DNA from: Nymphaea colorata
Taxonomy: Eukaryota > Streptophyta > Magnoliopsida > Nymphaeales > Nymphaeaceae
Length of the DNA: 64,000 nucleotides
Direction of reading: 5' to 3'
Assembly (NCBI RefSeq): GCF_008831285.2
Contig: NC_045150.1
Span: forward strand, 13,561,868-13,625,867
Each line of letters begins with the position of its first letter. Position 1 is the first letter of the stretch. The translations under genes were made by a program, and so were the position numbers. Shown here in pieces: positions 11,955-23,778 of the stretch. The notes under the pieces were generated by a model that was not told the origin of the DNA, made no database searches, and saw nothing but the letters and a program-made list of their open reading frames with translations.

Positions 11955-11970
11955 GATGCCCCTCTTTGTT
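11955..11970 (-). other. LARD polypurine tract
   Basis: Minus strand AACAAAGAGGGGCATC lies immediately before the 3' LTR start TGTAATCACC. This is the expected second-strand primer position, and it fixes the element's orientation. Confidence 0.8.
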
Positions 11971-12058
11971 ATTGAGCTGGTGCTAATCGTGCTTAGTGAC
12001 AAAGATAAGCACCATAAATTTTTCAAACAAAACATTTTTGGAGAGATGTTTCAGGCTT

Positions 12059-12435
12059 AACCCCTTACCTGAATGGGTTGTTTAAGCTTGTATTACAGGT
12101 TTAAACCCTTGTCTGCATGGGTTTGGCAATATTGAATTCAAGTTTAACCCCCCTGAAATGGGTTGCCTTGGCTCGCATTGCAGGTTTAAACCCTTACCTG
12201 TGTGCATTGCGTTAGATTGCAGGTCCAACCGCTTACCTGTGTGGGCTGCGTTTACTTGTATTGCAGGTTTAACCCCTTTACCTGTGTGGGTTGCTTTGGC
12301 TTGCTGTGCAGGTTTAACCCCTTTTCCTGCGTGGGTTGCTTTGGCTTGCATTGTAGGTTTAATCCCTTGCTTGCGTGGGTTGCTCTTTGGTCCATAGTTT
12401 CAGGTTTTACCCCTTTCCTGAATGGGTTGGTCAAA
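12059..12435. repeat. internal minisatellite of the LARD
   Basis: About eight imperfect units of roughly 42-48 bp built around GCAGGTTTAACCCCTT, then CCTGTGTGGGTTGC, then TTTGGCTTGC. The repeats generate overlapping spurious frames on both strands. Repeat-rich internal regions are common in large Tat/Ogre-type and LARD elements. Confidence 0.8.
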
Positions 12436-13017
12436 AACAAGTGGCAATGCCAGGAAATAACCTTCATCACCTCGAACACCTTTGTTGAAGCAATGGCTGA
12501 GACCCTATTGTTCGTTCATTGGTTGTGATAAGAAAATTTCCTATCACCTCGAGTGCCTTTTGGTGAAATTTATGCTTTCACCCAAGGCTGGATTTTGAAC
12601 TTGTTAAAATTTCCCAAACTAGCGTTTGGGTTGAGCTTGCTTTGAAAAAGCCCTTAGCCAAACGGCAAAGTTGCGCTTGCTCCATAAAAATCCCTTGTCT
12701 AGTGACATGGTTGAGCTAGCTTTTAGAAAGCTCCAAGCCTAGCGGCCGGATTGCGCTTGATCAAATCTTTACCTTAACAGCTACTTGATTTGATTGGGAT
12801 ATGATCCCTTTTTCTATGGACAATGATAATTGTTCATGAAAAATATTTGTCGCAAAAGATATTTAGAAATATCCTTGAAATATTAAAAAAAATGCCCAGT
12901 ATTAGCAATTGCCATGATTGATAGGATCTTATTCAAAATAGAATGCTGGGTAGAAAGATAAAAGGTTGATGTCTTGGATTGAGACTGAGGCGAAGAAAGT
13001 AATGAAAATTGCCTCAA

Positions 13018-14760
13018 TCAAATAAAGTATGAACAAAATTTAAAAAATGAGGTACATGTTCCCTTAAAAGGGAAATGAGGGTGCAAGGTAATGACATATA
13101 TATGAACTCTGGTATGCAAGAATTTGTGTTTTGTCTCTGAGGTGAAGAAATTGAGACAAAGCTTGTAGGAGAGAAATTTGTTATAAGAATATGATCGGTA
13201 GATGATAATTCTCATAGAAAGATATCAAGTTGATAATATAGGAAAATGGAACATCTGAATTTCGAAAGAATTAAATCTCGAGTAGAGTATAAATATATGA
13301 GGTTTGACTTAAGAAGATATAGATGGAACCGGGGTGAATGAATAAGACAATAATTAGATGTCCAACGATTGAAAATAAAATGGAATCAGAGCATTCGTAA
13401 AAATCTTGGAATAAATGATGACCTAATAAAATCATGGAAGTAGAAAAATGGTAGAAAGACACACCATATGTTTTGAAGCCAAAAAATTATTGTGCTAAAT
13501 ATAAGTGTGGAAACAAAAAAATGTATGGCCCGAGTCAAGCACATGTTGATCACTGACTGAGATTGAGGCGGAGACACTAATGGAAGTTGCCTCAATAGAA
13601 TGAATAGACAAAATTATATAAAGAAAAGTGATATGTGAGGGTGAAAGGTAATATCACATGTCTGAGCTTCAACATAAAACAATTTTGACATGCAATTGGG
13701 AGAAAGCTTGTATGAAAGAAATTTATTGTAGAAATATGCTCGGTAAATAGTGATTCTCGTAGAAAGATATCAAGTTGATAATAGAGGAAGATAAAGAGAA
13801 TTATGAGCAATTTATCAATCCATGATGTTTGATTCATGCATGTCTAATGATTGAAAATAGAGTATAATCGAGTAAAGCAAATATTGACATTCAATTTGGA
13901 ATAAAATAATAGCCCAATGAAATCTTGAAAGTAATAAAATAGGGAGAAAGATATACTATGGGTGTTGATGCTAGAAAATTGTCAAGCAGAGTCACGTTCA
14001 AGAATGTAAATCCAGACAAATAACTGATGGATTGACAAAGAGCAATCGATGTCCCAACTTATGGAAGTAGTAAAATACAAAGAAATACACCCTATGAGTA
14101 TTATGGATAAGGAAAAGAATGTATGACCTAAGCTAACCAAAGTTGGTAATTGAGTTAGAAAACATGAGAAACATGAGGTAAGACAAATAAATGAGAGATT
14201 GACAAAGTATGATGAAATGTATATTTTAAAGCAATTTAAAAACATAGACTTGTCAAAGAATAATTGATGACCCATGGAAAGAAAGACACACTATGTGTAT
14301 TGAAGCTAGAAAGTTATTTGGCTGCATATGAATGAGGACAAAAAATAATGCATGACTTGAGTCAAGTGAGTTGATAACTGGACCAATAGGTGGCCATCAT
14401 GTTCAAGAATATGAGGTCAGACAAATAAATAAAGGATTGACAATGTATAATAAAATGTAGATTTTGAAGCAACTCTAGACAAATAGACCTGCGAAAGAAT
14501 AATTGATGATCCAATGAAGTTATGAAAATAGTAAAATGTGAGGAAAGATACATCATAGGTATTGAAACTTGAAAAATATTTGGCTAAAATGAGAGCAAAA
14601 GAATGCATGACCTAAGTCAAGCAAAGTTTGTAATTGAGCCAATAACTGGCTATCATGTTTAAAAATATGAAGTTGGACAAATGAATAGATGAGAGACTGA
14701 AAATGTAGATCTTGAAGTGATAAAAAAAAAACGGATGACAATATTTGAAAAATCAATGTC
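13018..14760. repeat. degenerate long tandem repeats inside the LARD
   Basis: Diverged units of roughly 240-480 bp recur. Shared words include ATGACCTAAGTCAAGC, AATATGAGGTCAGACAAATA, GAATAATTGATGACCCA and GAAAGA[CT]ACA, with copies beginning near 13440, 13920, 14110, 14340 and 14605. The minus-strand open frames here (for example 13982-14275 and 14362-14556) resemble each other only because the DNA is repeated. Confidence 0.65.
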
Positions 14761-15603
14761 ATTTAGGTAGTAGGGTTAAGGCATGAGCTTATGGTGTGAT
14801 CATGTTGAAGATTATATAGAGATGATCGAAGAAGACATTGATTTAAATAAAAAAAAATGGAATGTAAAATTATTGAATTGATCAAAGATTGTATGAAAAA
14901 CAAACATGCAATCATCATACAATGATAAACATCCAACATTTTTGAAAGTCACCTTTATCATGCATATATTTGGAAAAGGAGCATAGGACCCTAATTGAAT
15001 TGGGTTTGATTGACTATAATTATTTCATATAAGATATGCCAATATACCTTAGCCAAGAGGCTTAGTACGAGCATAGACTTCTTCATTTGGCAACTAAGGT
15101 TAAGGTTTATCAACTTCTTCTTGGACACTCGTCGATATACCACAAATTACCACTCATGGTACTAACGAGGGGGCTTTCCCGCCCAAGGTGTGGTGTAATT
15201 GTAAAGCTTAGTCTTGTGCTACTGCCTAAGACTAAGCCCGGCAACATGATGATTGGGACAAAATAGGTATGAGAAATTTTAAAATATGAGAAATCATGTA
15301 AAATGAGTTGTCTCTAATGAAATGTTGCCTAAGATGATGATTAAGATAAAAAGAAGAACAAACATTGTCTTCAAACAACTCTTAAATTAAGGAGGGTTCT
15401 ATTTGATACTATATCTAGGTGAACATGATTGATCCTCATCAATTAGTCTTATGTGCAAGAAAGCAAACACAATCACCAAGCAATGCAATGAAGTGCCAAT
15501 GAGGTCAATGTCAAAATAGGGGACATGCTTTATCATTGGCAATATGTGGGATGTTCAAGTCAGTAAAAATGCATCAATTATAATCATAGCCAAACGATGA
15601 CGG

Positions 15604-15621
15604 GTCCCATCACGGTCGCCA
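15604..15621 (-). other. LARD primer-binding site
   Basis: Minus strand TGGCGACCGTGATGGGAC starts two bases after the end of the 5' LTR. It begins with TGG, as a tRNA-complementary PBS must. I cannot assign the tRNA with certainty. It is not the initiator-Met site found in the TRIM. Confidence 0.7.
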
Positions 15622-17837
15622 TCTGTTTGCATCCCAAAATTTTCATTGGTTTTGGAGTGCTCCAGAAAAATAAGATTTTGTTTTGAAAGAGGAAAGAAAG
15701 GGACTCGCCCATCGGTACGAGGATCGACCGTTCCCGGCGCCTTTAACAAAGGTAATCAACCCAAGGGCTATGTTTATCATTGATGCATTTCGTTTTAACT
15801 TAAACATCTTTTTGATTCTATATATGCTGTAGAAAATGTTGAAAGTTTGATGTTTCAAACTTTTGAAAAGATTCTTGAAGAGTTGCTTGAAAATGTGAAA
15901 TGTTTTGAAGAAAAAGTGGAACTAGTAAATATCATTTGAAAAGCTTGTGAAATCATTTTGAAAGTACTTTAGTGTTCTCTTAAGACTTTAAGTAGGTTTG
16001 AGATTTTGCTCTAATTCGGTTACCACCTAGTTAGAGCTCAATCCCATCTTGCTTAAATTCTTTTGGAGAGGTGTTTGTGATCATAAGTGAAATAAAGTGG
16101 GTGGGAATGCATGGATGCATTTATCTTATATCATTGGAAGAATATAAAACATTCCTACCACAACATTCATCTAAAGCATTCATACCACAACATGCATCTA
16201 AGATATTTATAATAAATATTTTTGATACAAAGAGAAAAATTTTTGAAAATGGAAAGGAGTTGTAGACCCTCAAGCATGATTCCAATGTTGGGTCATTACT
16301 TGATTTTGGTCTTAGTGAAGTCGGCAAAAGAAAAAATAAAATCTTAAATGATAAAAGAAAATATTGAAAGAATGGAAAAGATGAAAAACTTGATCCCAAG
16401 AGAGATATACAGAAAGAGAGAGAGAAAAAGATCTTGAAAATCATAAAATCATATGTTTTTAAAGAAGAGAGATACGTATTCATATACATATTTATATATA
16501 CATATGTGTATATATATATATACGTATATGAAATCTTGTAAAAATGTGGTTTAAAACAAATAGAGAAGAGAAGATCATTTTAGAAAATGGAATACATGTA
16601 CATATATCATATATACGTATACGAGAGTTTGTAAAAGTATGATAAATCATCAAGAAAGAATAATAAAGAAAGATATTCATGCACACACATATGTATATGA
16701 CATGTATATACGCATATGTCTTCATGAGTATTAAAATCAAGAAATAAATTGAAAATAGCCGACTTCAATTTTTGATGTAGGCCGGAGGGGAACTTGGGCT
16801 CATGCAAGAACCTAAGTTAAGTCTCCAAGGCCGTATTAGATAAGTTTCTTTTGAAAATGTTTTGGAAAATATGATTCATATCTAAACATGAAATGTTATG
16901 ATTTGGTTTGCCACAAGGGATATATTTCTTCCACCATTGGGTATGGAAGAAAAGCAAGCAATGTAACGAGGCACTCGTTAGGGTTCCTAATGGTGTGATT
17001 AAGAAAGAAACTAGCGCAAAATGACATGCAAATGCATATTAACATGTACATATTTCGTGAAGGTTTCCCCGGGTTGGACAAGTCCCAACCTCAAAAATCA
17101 CAAGAAGAAATCCCAACCCCAAACACTCACTCTCATCGTGCATTGGCTCATATAAATAGAAGATTAGAATATCATGCATGAGCATCATTTCAAGCATGAA
17201 TGATGAATGAAGACAATATATCAAGTATATTTTTGGAGATAAATGAAGAATATCAAGTATATTTTTGGAGATATCTTGTTCATACTCCCGGTGCACTCAA
17301 GAGTAGCTCTTGATTCCGGATCATTTGAGCTAACTTGCGTGGCCATGGGAGATGACAAGAGGAAAAGGATGATATGAAAAGGAAAGATTGCATGATATAA
17401 GCGTGAACATAAAATATCATCTCATCTTCTCATGCTCCCGGTGCACTTGAGCATAGCCTCTTGACTCTAAAAATAGAGATTGAAGGTTATCTCATATGGC
17501 CATGGGAAGAGGAAGAAGAGAGAAAATGATGAAATGAAAATAGAGGTTTACATACCATGGATATGAATGATATTGGAAATGCCATGGAGAGGAGAAAATG
17601 AAAATAGAAATAGAGGAAGATTAAATACCTCGAATGTGATTGATATTGGAAATAAGCCCTCTTTTGAATGATGTTGGACTTACCTTGAATGAAGCTCCCA
17701 TGATGTTGAAGATGAAGAGAAATAAAAAGAGAAAGAGGGAGAGAGAAAGAACTCAAGAGAAACTCTAAGTCTTCAAGTGAGAATACTCTAGAATTTTTCT
17801 AAAGGCTAACTCTTGCCCAAGAGGGGGGATATGGGGG

Positions 17838-17845
17838 TATTTATA
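17838..17845 (-). promoter_or_regulatory. TATA box of the LARD 5' LTR
   Basis: Minus-strand TATAAATA followed by CCCCCATAT. Transcription would start near 17805-17815 and run toward lower coordinates. Confidence 0.72.
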
Positions 17846-17884
17846 GAGGATTTTGAAGCCAAAACCCAAAATTTGAATTTTTTT

Positions 17885-18165
17885 GACCTAAAAAGACTAA
17901 AATCACCCTCTAAAAGGAGATTTTTTGGTCAAAAGGAAGGGCAAATGGGTCTTGTCCACCCAAAAAGACTAAAATTACCCCCTAAAAGGAGGTTTTTTGG
18001 TCAAAAGGAAAGGCAAATGGGTCTTGTCCACCAAAAAAGACTAAAGTCACCCTCTAAAAGGAGGTTTTTTGGTCAAAAGGAAGGGCAAATGGGTCTTGTC
18101 CACCTAAAAAGACTAAAATTACCCTCTAAAAGGAGTTTTTTTTGTCAAAAGGAAGGGCAAATTAG
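17885..18165 (-). repeat. 72-bp tandem repeats in U3 (right LTR)
   Basis: Four units matching those of the left LTR, ending about 40 bp upstream of the TATA box. The plus-strand frame at 17813-18175 is a by-product of the repeat and is not a gene. Confidence 0.88.
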
Positions 18166-18334
18166 TCTTAAATGATTGATTTGAATCTGAACTTGGGTTT
18201 TGGATCTGAAAGTAGTATTTTGGATTTAATTTGGATCTGAAAGTAGTATTTTGGATTTGAATCTTCTGCCTAAATTTGAATTTCGCACTTGGATAAAACA
18301 TCATAGTCCTTTAGAAAAATTTGGGGTGATTACA

Positions 18335-19265
18335 TGATGATATCATTATTACAAGAAATTCACATTCATTTATAATGTCATTCCTCGTCACCGTCAAACA
18401 ACAATTTGCTATGAATGATCTAGGTGATCTGAATTACTTCTTGGGAATTCAAGTTGCAAGGACTTCCAATGACTTGTTTATGAATCAATCTAGATATGCT
18501 CAAGACATTATTTCTAGAGCACAAATGCAGCAATGTAAAATAGTGAGCGCACCTATTACTATTGGTTCCAAATCTCCTGAGGAAATTGATCCTCCTTATT
18601 CCAATGCTACTACAAATTAAAGTCTTGTAGGTGCACTTCAATACTTGACCCTTACACGACCAGATCTCTCCTATACAGTAAATTTTGCATGTCAATTCAT
18701 GCATGCCCCAACGATGAAGCATTTTCAAATCTAGAAACGCATTATATGATATGTTTGAGGCTCATCTCAATAAATCCCAAGATTTGACTCTCCGAGCGTA
18801 CTTTGATTCTGACTGGGTGGGCTGTCCAGATACACGCCGATTGACTTTAGGATACTGCACATTTCTTAGTCCAAATTGAATATCCAAGAGCTCTAAGAAA
18901 CAACCGACTGTTGCTCGCTCATCCTGTGAAGCTGAATACCGGGCCCTCGCCGGAGCTGCTGCTGAAATTAAATGGCTTACCTTTATTTTACAAGATCTTG
19001 GTGTCTACCTCTCCAAAGCTCCAATTCTATTGAGTGACAACATTTCGGCACTACATACCACTATGAAAACAGTTTTTCATTCACATATGAAACATTTTGG
19101 AACTCGATTATCATTTTGTTTGTGAACAAGTTGCACTGGGAAATATGAATACTCAATTCATCACAACCAAAGGTCAGCTTGCAGATCTTTTTACCAAACC
19201 ATTGTCTCAACAACGATTCAGCATCTTGGCTTACGTATGCAACCTTCCCTTCGGTTGAGGGGGGA
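18335..19265 (+). pseudogene. Ty1/copia pol remnant: RT C-terminus and RNase H
   Basis: It resumes in frame at the second D of YVDD and continues DIIIT, then LVTVKQQFAMNDLGD and LNYFLGIQVA, the conserved RT tail. A TAA follows at 18617-18619. After it come [20 protein letters not shown] and, through several stops and frameshifts, the RNase H blocks FDSDWVGC, SSCEAEYRALAGAAAEIKWL and LLSDNISALH. The end overlaps a polypurine tract (TTGAGGGGGGA at 19255-19265) before the 3' LTR. Pol is dead: it has at least one in-frame stop before any frameshift, besides the 9.1-kb insertion. Family identity is secure and lineage is not assigned. Confidence 0.93.
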
Positions 19266-19722
19266 TGATAACACACCAGCTCACTACAGAAAATCAGGTG
19301 CGTCGTCAACAGTTCATAACTCTAGGAAATCAGGCGTAACTAATATGGCAGAAAATCAAATCAGCCACAAGAGTCAAGAAACTAAAACACGTCTTGATAA
19401 GGATTGAGCAATAAATCAGGATTCCAGAAAATTAAGAGCAAAGCCAATCGGACAAGCAACAAAAATGCCTCTTCACAATGATGAAAGATTTCGGGAGAAT
19501 GTCAGTTTCTCCTATTCAAAACCAAAGGAGAAATTCAAGCAAGCAGATTGTACGCCCATGGAAACTGATTCAAATTCGAACCAGACATAGCAATGTATAA
19601 ATACTGTGCTAGGTGAACCAGATCATCATGAAATTGATGACTGAGTTGTGGAGTAGGAATTTTTCTTCCGAACCACATTAATTTCTTTTGTTCATCATCT
19701 TCGTCCTTCTTTCTCTTTTACA
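19266..19722 (+). repeat. copia 3' LTR
   Basis: It begins TGATAACACACC directly after the PPT and probably ends at ...CTTTTACA (19722), or possibly at 19730. It contains TATAAATA at 19596-19603. The matching 5' LTR is not in the window, so the right border is an estimate and no target duplication can be checked. Confidence 0.72.
19596..19603 (+). promoter_or_regulatory. TATA box in the copia LTR
   Basis: TATAAATA preceded by GCAATG, about 125 bp before the LTR end, as usual for short copia LTRs. Confidence 0.6.
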
Positions 19723-19777
19723 GGCTTACAATTAAGTTGATGCCAAAGTACTTGACAATGTTAGAGCGGCAGAATGC

Positions 19778-20360
19778 AGCATTTTCAAAGATCAGAAAGC
19801 AGAATCCTGTGAACTACATAAGGAGTCAAGAAGAGCAATCTTGCTCTCTGTCTAACTCTCGGGTAACACGTCTATTTTATTTTTCTTTAGTCCATGTCTT
19901 CATTGATGAAGTTTCTTCAAGAATTCGTGTGGCATCTTTGGGCTTTCCTTGGCATATTTATGAATACAGAAAAATTGGTCTCATTTCATACCCTCTTGTT
20001 GGGTTTTCCTAGGGTAAAACGGCGTGTCCTGGAGAGTTCCATTTGTTTGTTAGGAAATGGAATTAATTCCTGTTGAGACATGAAGAATGAAGAGTTTTTA
20101 GTGGAAAGGTAAGCTACTTAAATGTGTTTGCCAAGTGTAGTTTCCTGAAAGACGATTTCAGTTTTGATATTTGAGTTATTTCTTTTTGTAAGTCCATTCT
20201 ACAGCTGTGCCAAACACTTGAATATTGTGCTGCAACCATGGGAAGATTGTCTTTTATGGTTATGGTATATTAAAGGTAAAATACTTAGTCATCAGTGTTT
20301 AACCACCAATCATATTCTCATGTGCAACTGATTTATTAGCAAGTAGCTTATGATGCAGAA
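19778..20360. repeat. local duplication, copy 1
   Basis: This aligns with 22246-22820 in the same orientation, from the AGAAAGCAG / GAAGGCAG region through to AGCTTATGATGC. A short exon-like frame at the left (19737-19862) ends in Y[I/L]RSQEEQSCS in both copies. Similarity resumes at 21142-21200 after about 780 bp not present in copy 2. Confidence 0.75.
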
Positions 20361-20670
20361 TGTTTACAAGTAGTTGTTTAATGTTTAAGCGTTTGTGCTT
20401 TCAACAGCCAAAGACTAAAATATCACCTCTTCTTTTCTCTTTGACTTTCTCTCTCACTTTTCTCTTGGAAAAATCAAATGGTTACGTGCCTACCAATTTC
20501 TCTCTTTCTAAATCAACCTTTTTTTCATTTTTTTCCAACATATCAGGCTATTTTCCATTTTTTTTAACGGCCAAAGACTAAAACATCACCTTTTTCTCTC
20601 TTTGAATTTCCCTCAAAATTTTATCCTGGAAAAATCAAATGGTCAAGTACGTACCAATTTCACTCACTCA

Positions 20671-20706
<36 letters not shown>

Positions 20707-21141
20707 GGAAAAAGCAGAGAGGGAAAAAGAGAATGAATCTCGAGTTCTTTTAATACGAAAATTTGATTGTATTCATCTTTCATCTCAGCATCCTCCTTTC
20801 TATATCAAAATTAAACAAAGATTGAAAAAGGATGGTATACCAATAAGAATAACTTATGAGAATTAGTGGAAGAGCAGCCCGCTCCTGGTTTTCATTCATT
20901 TGGGTTTTTTCCTAAAAGCAGCCACATAGATGTGTTTGAGATGTTTTAAGAAAATGTTGAGTGTTTAGTTGTATAAATTAATTTATAACTTGAAAAGGCT
21001 ACATATTTTTTTATTCTTATAAATCTTGATCTATTGCATTGGACGTTGGTGATTTCTTTATCTTGTAAAATTGGAAATTCCAGACTTCGAGTTCTTATTT
21101 TACTCACTAAATAAATGGCCCTATTTTTGCGATATAGAAGA
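20361..21141. repeat. copy-1-specific insert with a 163-bp tandem pair
   Basis: The words CCAAAGACTAAAA[T/C]ATCACC and GGAAAAATCAAATGGT recur 163 bp apart (units start near 20409 and 20572). A CT/AT microsatellite follows (20669-20706). In copy 2 of the duplication the equivalent interval is only about 75 bp. Confidence 0.6.
20669..20706. repeat. (CT)n(AT)n microsatellite
   Basis: CT dinucleotides passing directly into AT dinucleotides. Confidence 0.9.
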
Positions 21142-21200
21142 GTTTTGACAAAATATTACTATAAAATTTTTAAAATAAAGCAAATACCTGTTAAGCAGTC

Positions 21201-22100
21201 GGTGGCCAAAAGAATGGTTTCTATTAAGAAATTGAAAATGTGAAGGCACTTTTCAAAATTACAGCAAGTTATCAACGATGACGTGAAAATTTTCTATAAT
21301 AACCCCAACAACCGCTAAGGTTCTCTCGAAAATTTGCTGCCAAAAGCAAGCAGCCGGGAAGAGAGAGAGAGAGAGCATTAGAGCACTGACACGTAGACCT
21401 GGGCGGTGGGCCGAGCTGCTGAGGGGCACCCGGGACCCAGGCCAGCTGACACAAGCGGCGTTGCCGATTAGTAATTTTTTTTGTTGGTCTTGTTTTTAAA
21501 ATTATTTTGGGAGCCTGAGATTGATTGAAACTTAGGTACTGATCGTACTTGATGTGTATGAATTTAGTTCTTTCTTGCTTTTCTTTTTCGGTGTCCTTCA
21601 TTCTCAATCGACTGATTGAGTTGATAAGCCTAGTAGTTGTTTCTTGCTTTATCTTTTTCGAGAAACTCTGTTGAAGAATGTTTGGGATTTCTAGGTCCGT
21701 TGGACTTCAGGTGACTAGATTTGCGGAAGACCATTCAGTATGCCCATGGATTGGATGTATTCATGATTGTTTTGCTCCTTCTCATTCTCATTTCTTGGAC
21801 ATGAAAAAATTTTTTCCAACTTCGTCTGTTTTGGTGTGTAACTCTGGGATTTCTGGTTGGATTGTTGGTTTCAGTGATAGAGTTGCTGGAAGATCGTTTA
21901 GTGTGTGAGGCATTAGAATTTTCAAATTCTCCTTTGGATTCACACTCTTGAATTCGTTGATGTTGTCTGTTTTTGTTATAGCTTTGTGTGTTGTTTGTGC
22001 CATCTTCCATGGATTCATCACCCAATCTCTAGTTCAATATATTTGTTCAGGAGAGGACCGTTTTGTTTGACAATCTTCTCAATGCTGGCTAATATCTGCA
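21201..22100. other. intergenic, no gene recognised
   Basis: Mixed-composition DNA with short overlapping frames on both strands (for example 21272-21607 minus and 21678-21908 plus). None has a recognisable motif or splice border. Confidence 0.4.
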
Positions 22101-22102
22101 AC

Positions 22103-22105
<3 letters not shown>

Positions 22106-22140
<35 letters not shown>

Positions 22141-22143
22141 CTC
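22106..22143. repeat. (CT)n microsatellite
   Basis: About 17 CT dinucleotides with one CG interruption. Confidence 0.9.
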
Positions 22144-22245
22144 TGAAATTTTTCCCAGCTCACCTTGCTGATTATTTAGTGCCTTATCTCACTTTACAAA
22201 TAACTTAGTGGGCAAGAATGTGAAAATTCCAAAATGGTAAGAAAG

Positions 22246-22820
22246 CAACATTTTTAGATAGATGAAGGCAGAAACCTGGGAAATACTTAAGGAGTCAAGA
22301 AGAGCAGTCTTGCTCTCCGTCTTACTCAATGTAAACCTTCTCTATGTTTATTTTTCTTTAGTTCTTGTCATAATTAAAGTTTTTTCAAGAATTCGTATGG
22401 CATCTGTGGGTTTTCCTTGGCATTTTATGAACTTTATAAAATTTGTCTAATTGCTAACCCTCTTTTTGGTTTTCCTTAGTGTAAAAAAGGGTGTTTTGGA
22501 CATTTATTTGTTATGAAATAGAATTAATTCTTGTTGAGACTTGAAGAATTAGGAGTTTTCAGTGGATAGGCAAGCTACTTAAATGTATTTGCTGAAATGC
22601 CGGTTCCTGATTTCAGTTTTGATATTTGAGTTATTACTTTACTATAAAACGTTTTTCATACAACTGTGGCAAATAATTGAATATTGAGCTGCAATCAAGG
22701 GTAAACTGTTCTTTATGGTTATGGTATGTTAAATGCAAATACTTGGTCACCAGTGTTTAAACAAACACAATGTTCTCATGTGGCAAATGATTTATTATCT
22801 AATAGCTTATGATGCGGACA
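22246..22820. repeat. local duplication, copy 2
   Basis: Direct-orientation copy of 19778-20360. Tracts of near identity alternate with small indels. In the frame aligned with copy 1 it reads Y-L-RSQEEQSCSPS and then reaches TAA after Met. Residual similarity at 22895-22955 matches 21142-21200. Confidence 0.75.
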
Positions 22821-22959
22821 CTTTGTTTTTGTTGTCATCATTTTCAACGAATGTGTGAGCAATACCATTTTATGATGGCATTGCAAGTGGGTGTTTACTG
22901 TTTTGGCAAAATATAATTATAATGTTTTTTCAAAATAAAGTGAGTACCTGTTATGCACA

Positions 22960-23775
22960 TAACAACTTTTGATCCTACCATGACTCACATCGATTAGGAC
23001 CATCTAATATCACAATAGGCCAGTCCTCTTTGTAGTTGAAAGGTTAACTTCTTTCTTGAAATGGTTGATCCCTCCCTGCAATTGTTGAGCATGCGAAAAC
23101 CATTTTGAATTCTAATTAGATTGTTACTTTCTTGTTTCTATTATGAAATCAAGATCACAATTTTTACCACATCTACGTCTTGATACGACGTCCCAACAAC
23201 CAAATAGATACACCCTTTGCCTGACCAAAGAAAAAACCATTGTTCAAGGCATCTTATGGGTGTTTTCCTTTTCACATATGAGGGACTCTGGTCATTTCAC
23301 ATTTACAACATCAGTTCCCACTTACTCCCCTGCCCTTTCCTAGCTGCTCTTCTTCTTGGACCTCTCTTCCCCACCCCATCTGGTGGGCACCATGGCCAGA
23401 TGCTCCTCCCACCGGCTGGAGTCGTACTTGCTCCACTGATCGACCATGCGCTGAGTTGGAACAACCAAGTTCGCCATCAACTTAAGGGCCAGTCAAAATA
23501 GTTTGCCAAAAAAATGGTACCGAATTGGTCAATCTCCATGAGAATTGAAAAGGAATGAATATTAAAAGTAATTGGAAAATGATAATATAAAACAATAATT
23601 GCACTATTTAGAATGAAGTAATTTTCATCTCAGATGTATATATATATTTTTTCTATTTTGTAATTTTTTTAATTAAGACAAGTGTGTTCCTCCTAGATGC
23701 ACCCACAATCATTAATTTTGGTCTTCTTATTTTCAATCATTGCTTAGTACTAAATTGTAGCATCAAAATGACAAA
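22960..23775. other. intergenic, no gene recognised
   Basis: Overlapping plus-strand frames at 23143-23343 and 23217-23501 lie in a slightly GC-richer patch. No domain or splice structure is visible. Confidence 0.4.
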
Positions 23776-23778
23776 CGA

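Larger units (their letters stand above)
9250..18334 (-). mobile_element. LARD-like non-autonomous LTR retrotransposon, 9085 bp
   Basis: Long direct repeats at 9250-11954 and 15624-18334 both run TGTT[C/T]GCATCCC to GGTGATTACA and are flanked by the 5-bp duplication TGATG (9245-9249 and 18335-18339). Orientation is minus: the PBS lies beside the right LTR, the PPT beside the left LTR, and a TATAAATA box is readable only on the minus strand. The 3.67-kb internal region has no gag, protease, integrase or RT frame. It holds a minisatellite and long degenerate repeats. This size and layout match LARDs, which move with proteins supplied by an autonomous element. The PPT style (AACAAAGAGGGGCATC next to the LTR) suggests a Ty3/gypsy-type partner, which is an inference. 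The LTRs differ by about 7% over the first 225 bases and about 3% over a central 150 bases, counted by eye. The element sits in the copia YVDD codons. Confidence 0.93.
15624..18334 (-). repeat. LARD 5' LTR (right copy)
   Basis: 2711 bp and the promoter-bearing LTR of the minus-strand element. From its TATA box (17838-17845) the U3 extends about 490 bp to 18334. The remaining roughly 2.2 kb is R plus U5, so the leader is unusually long. Confidence 0.93.
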
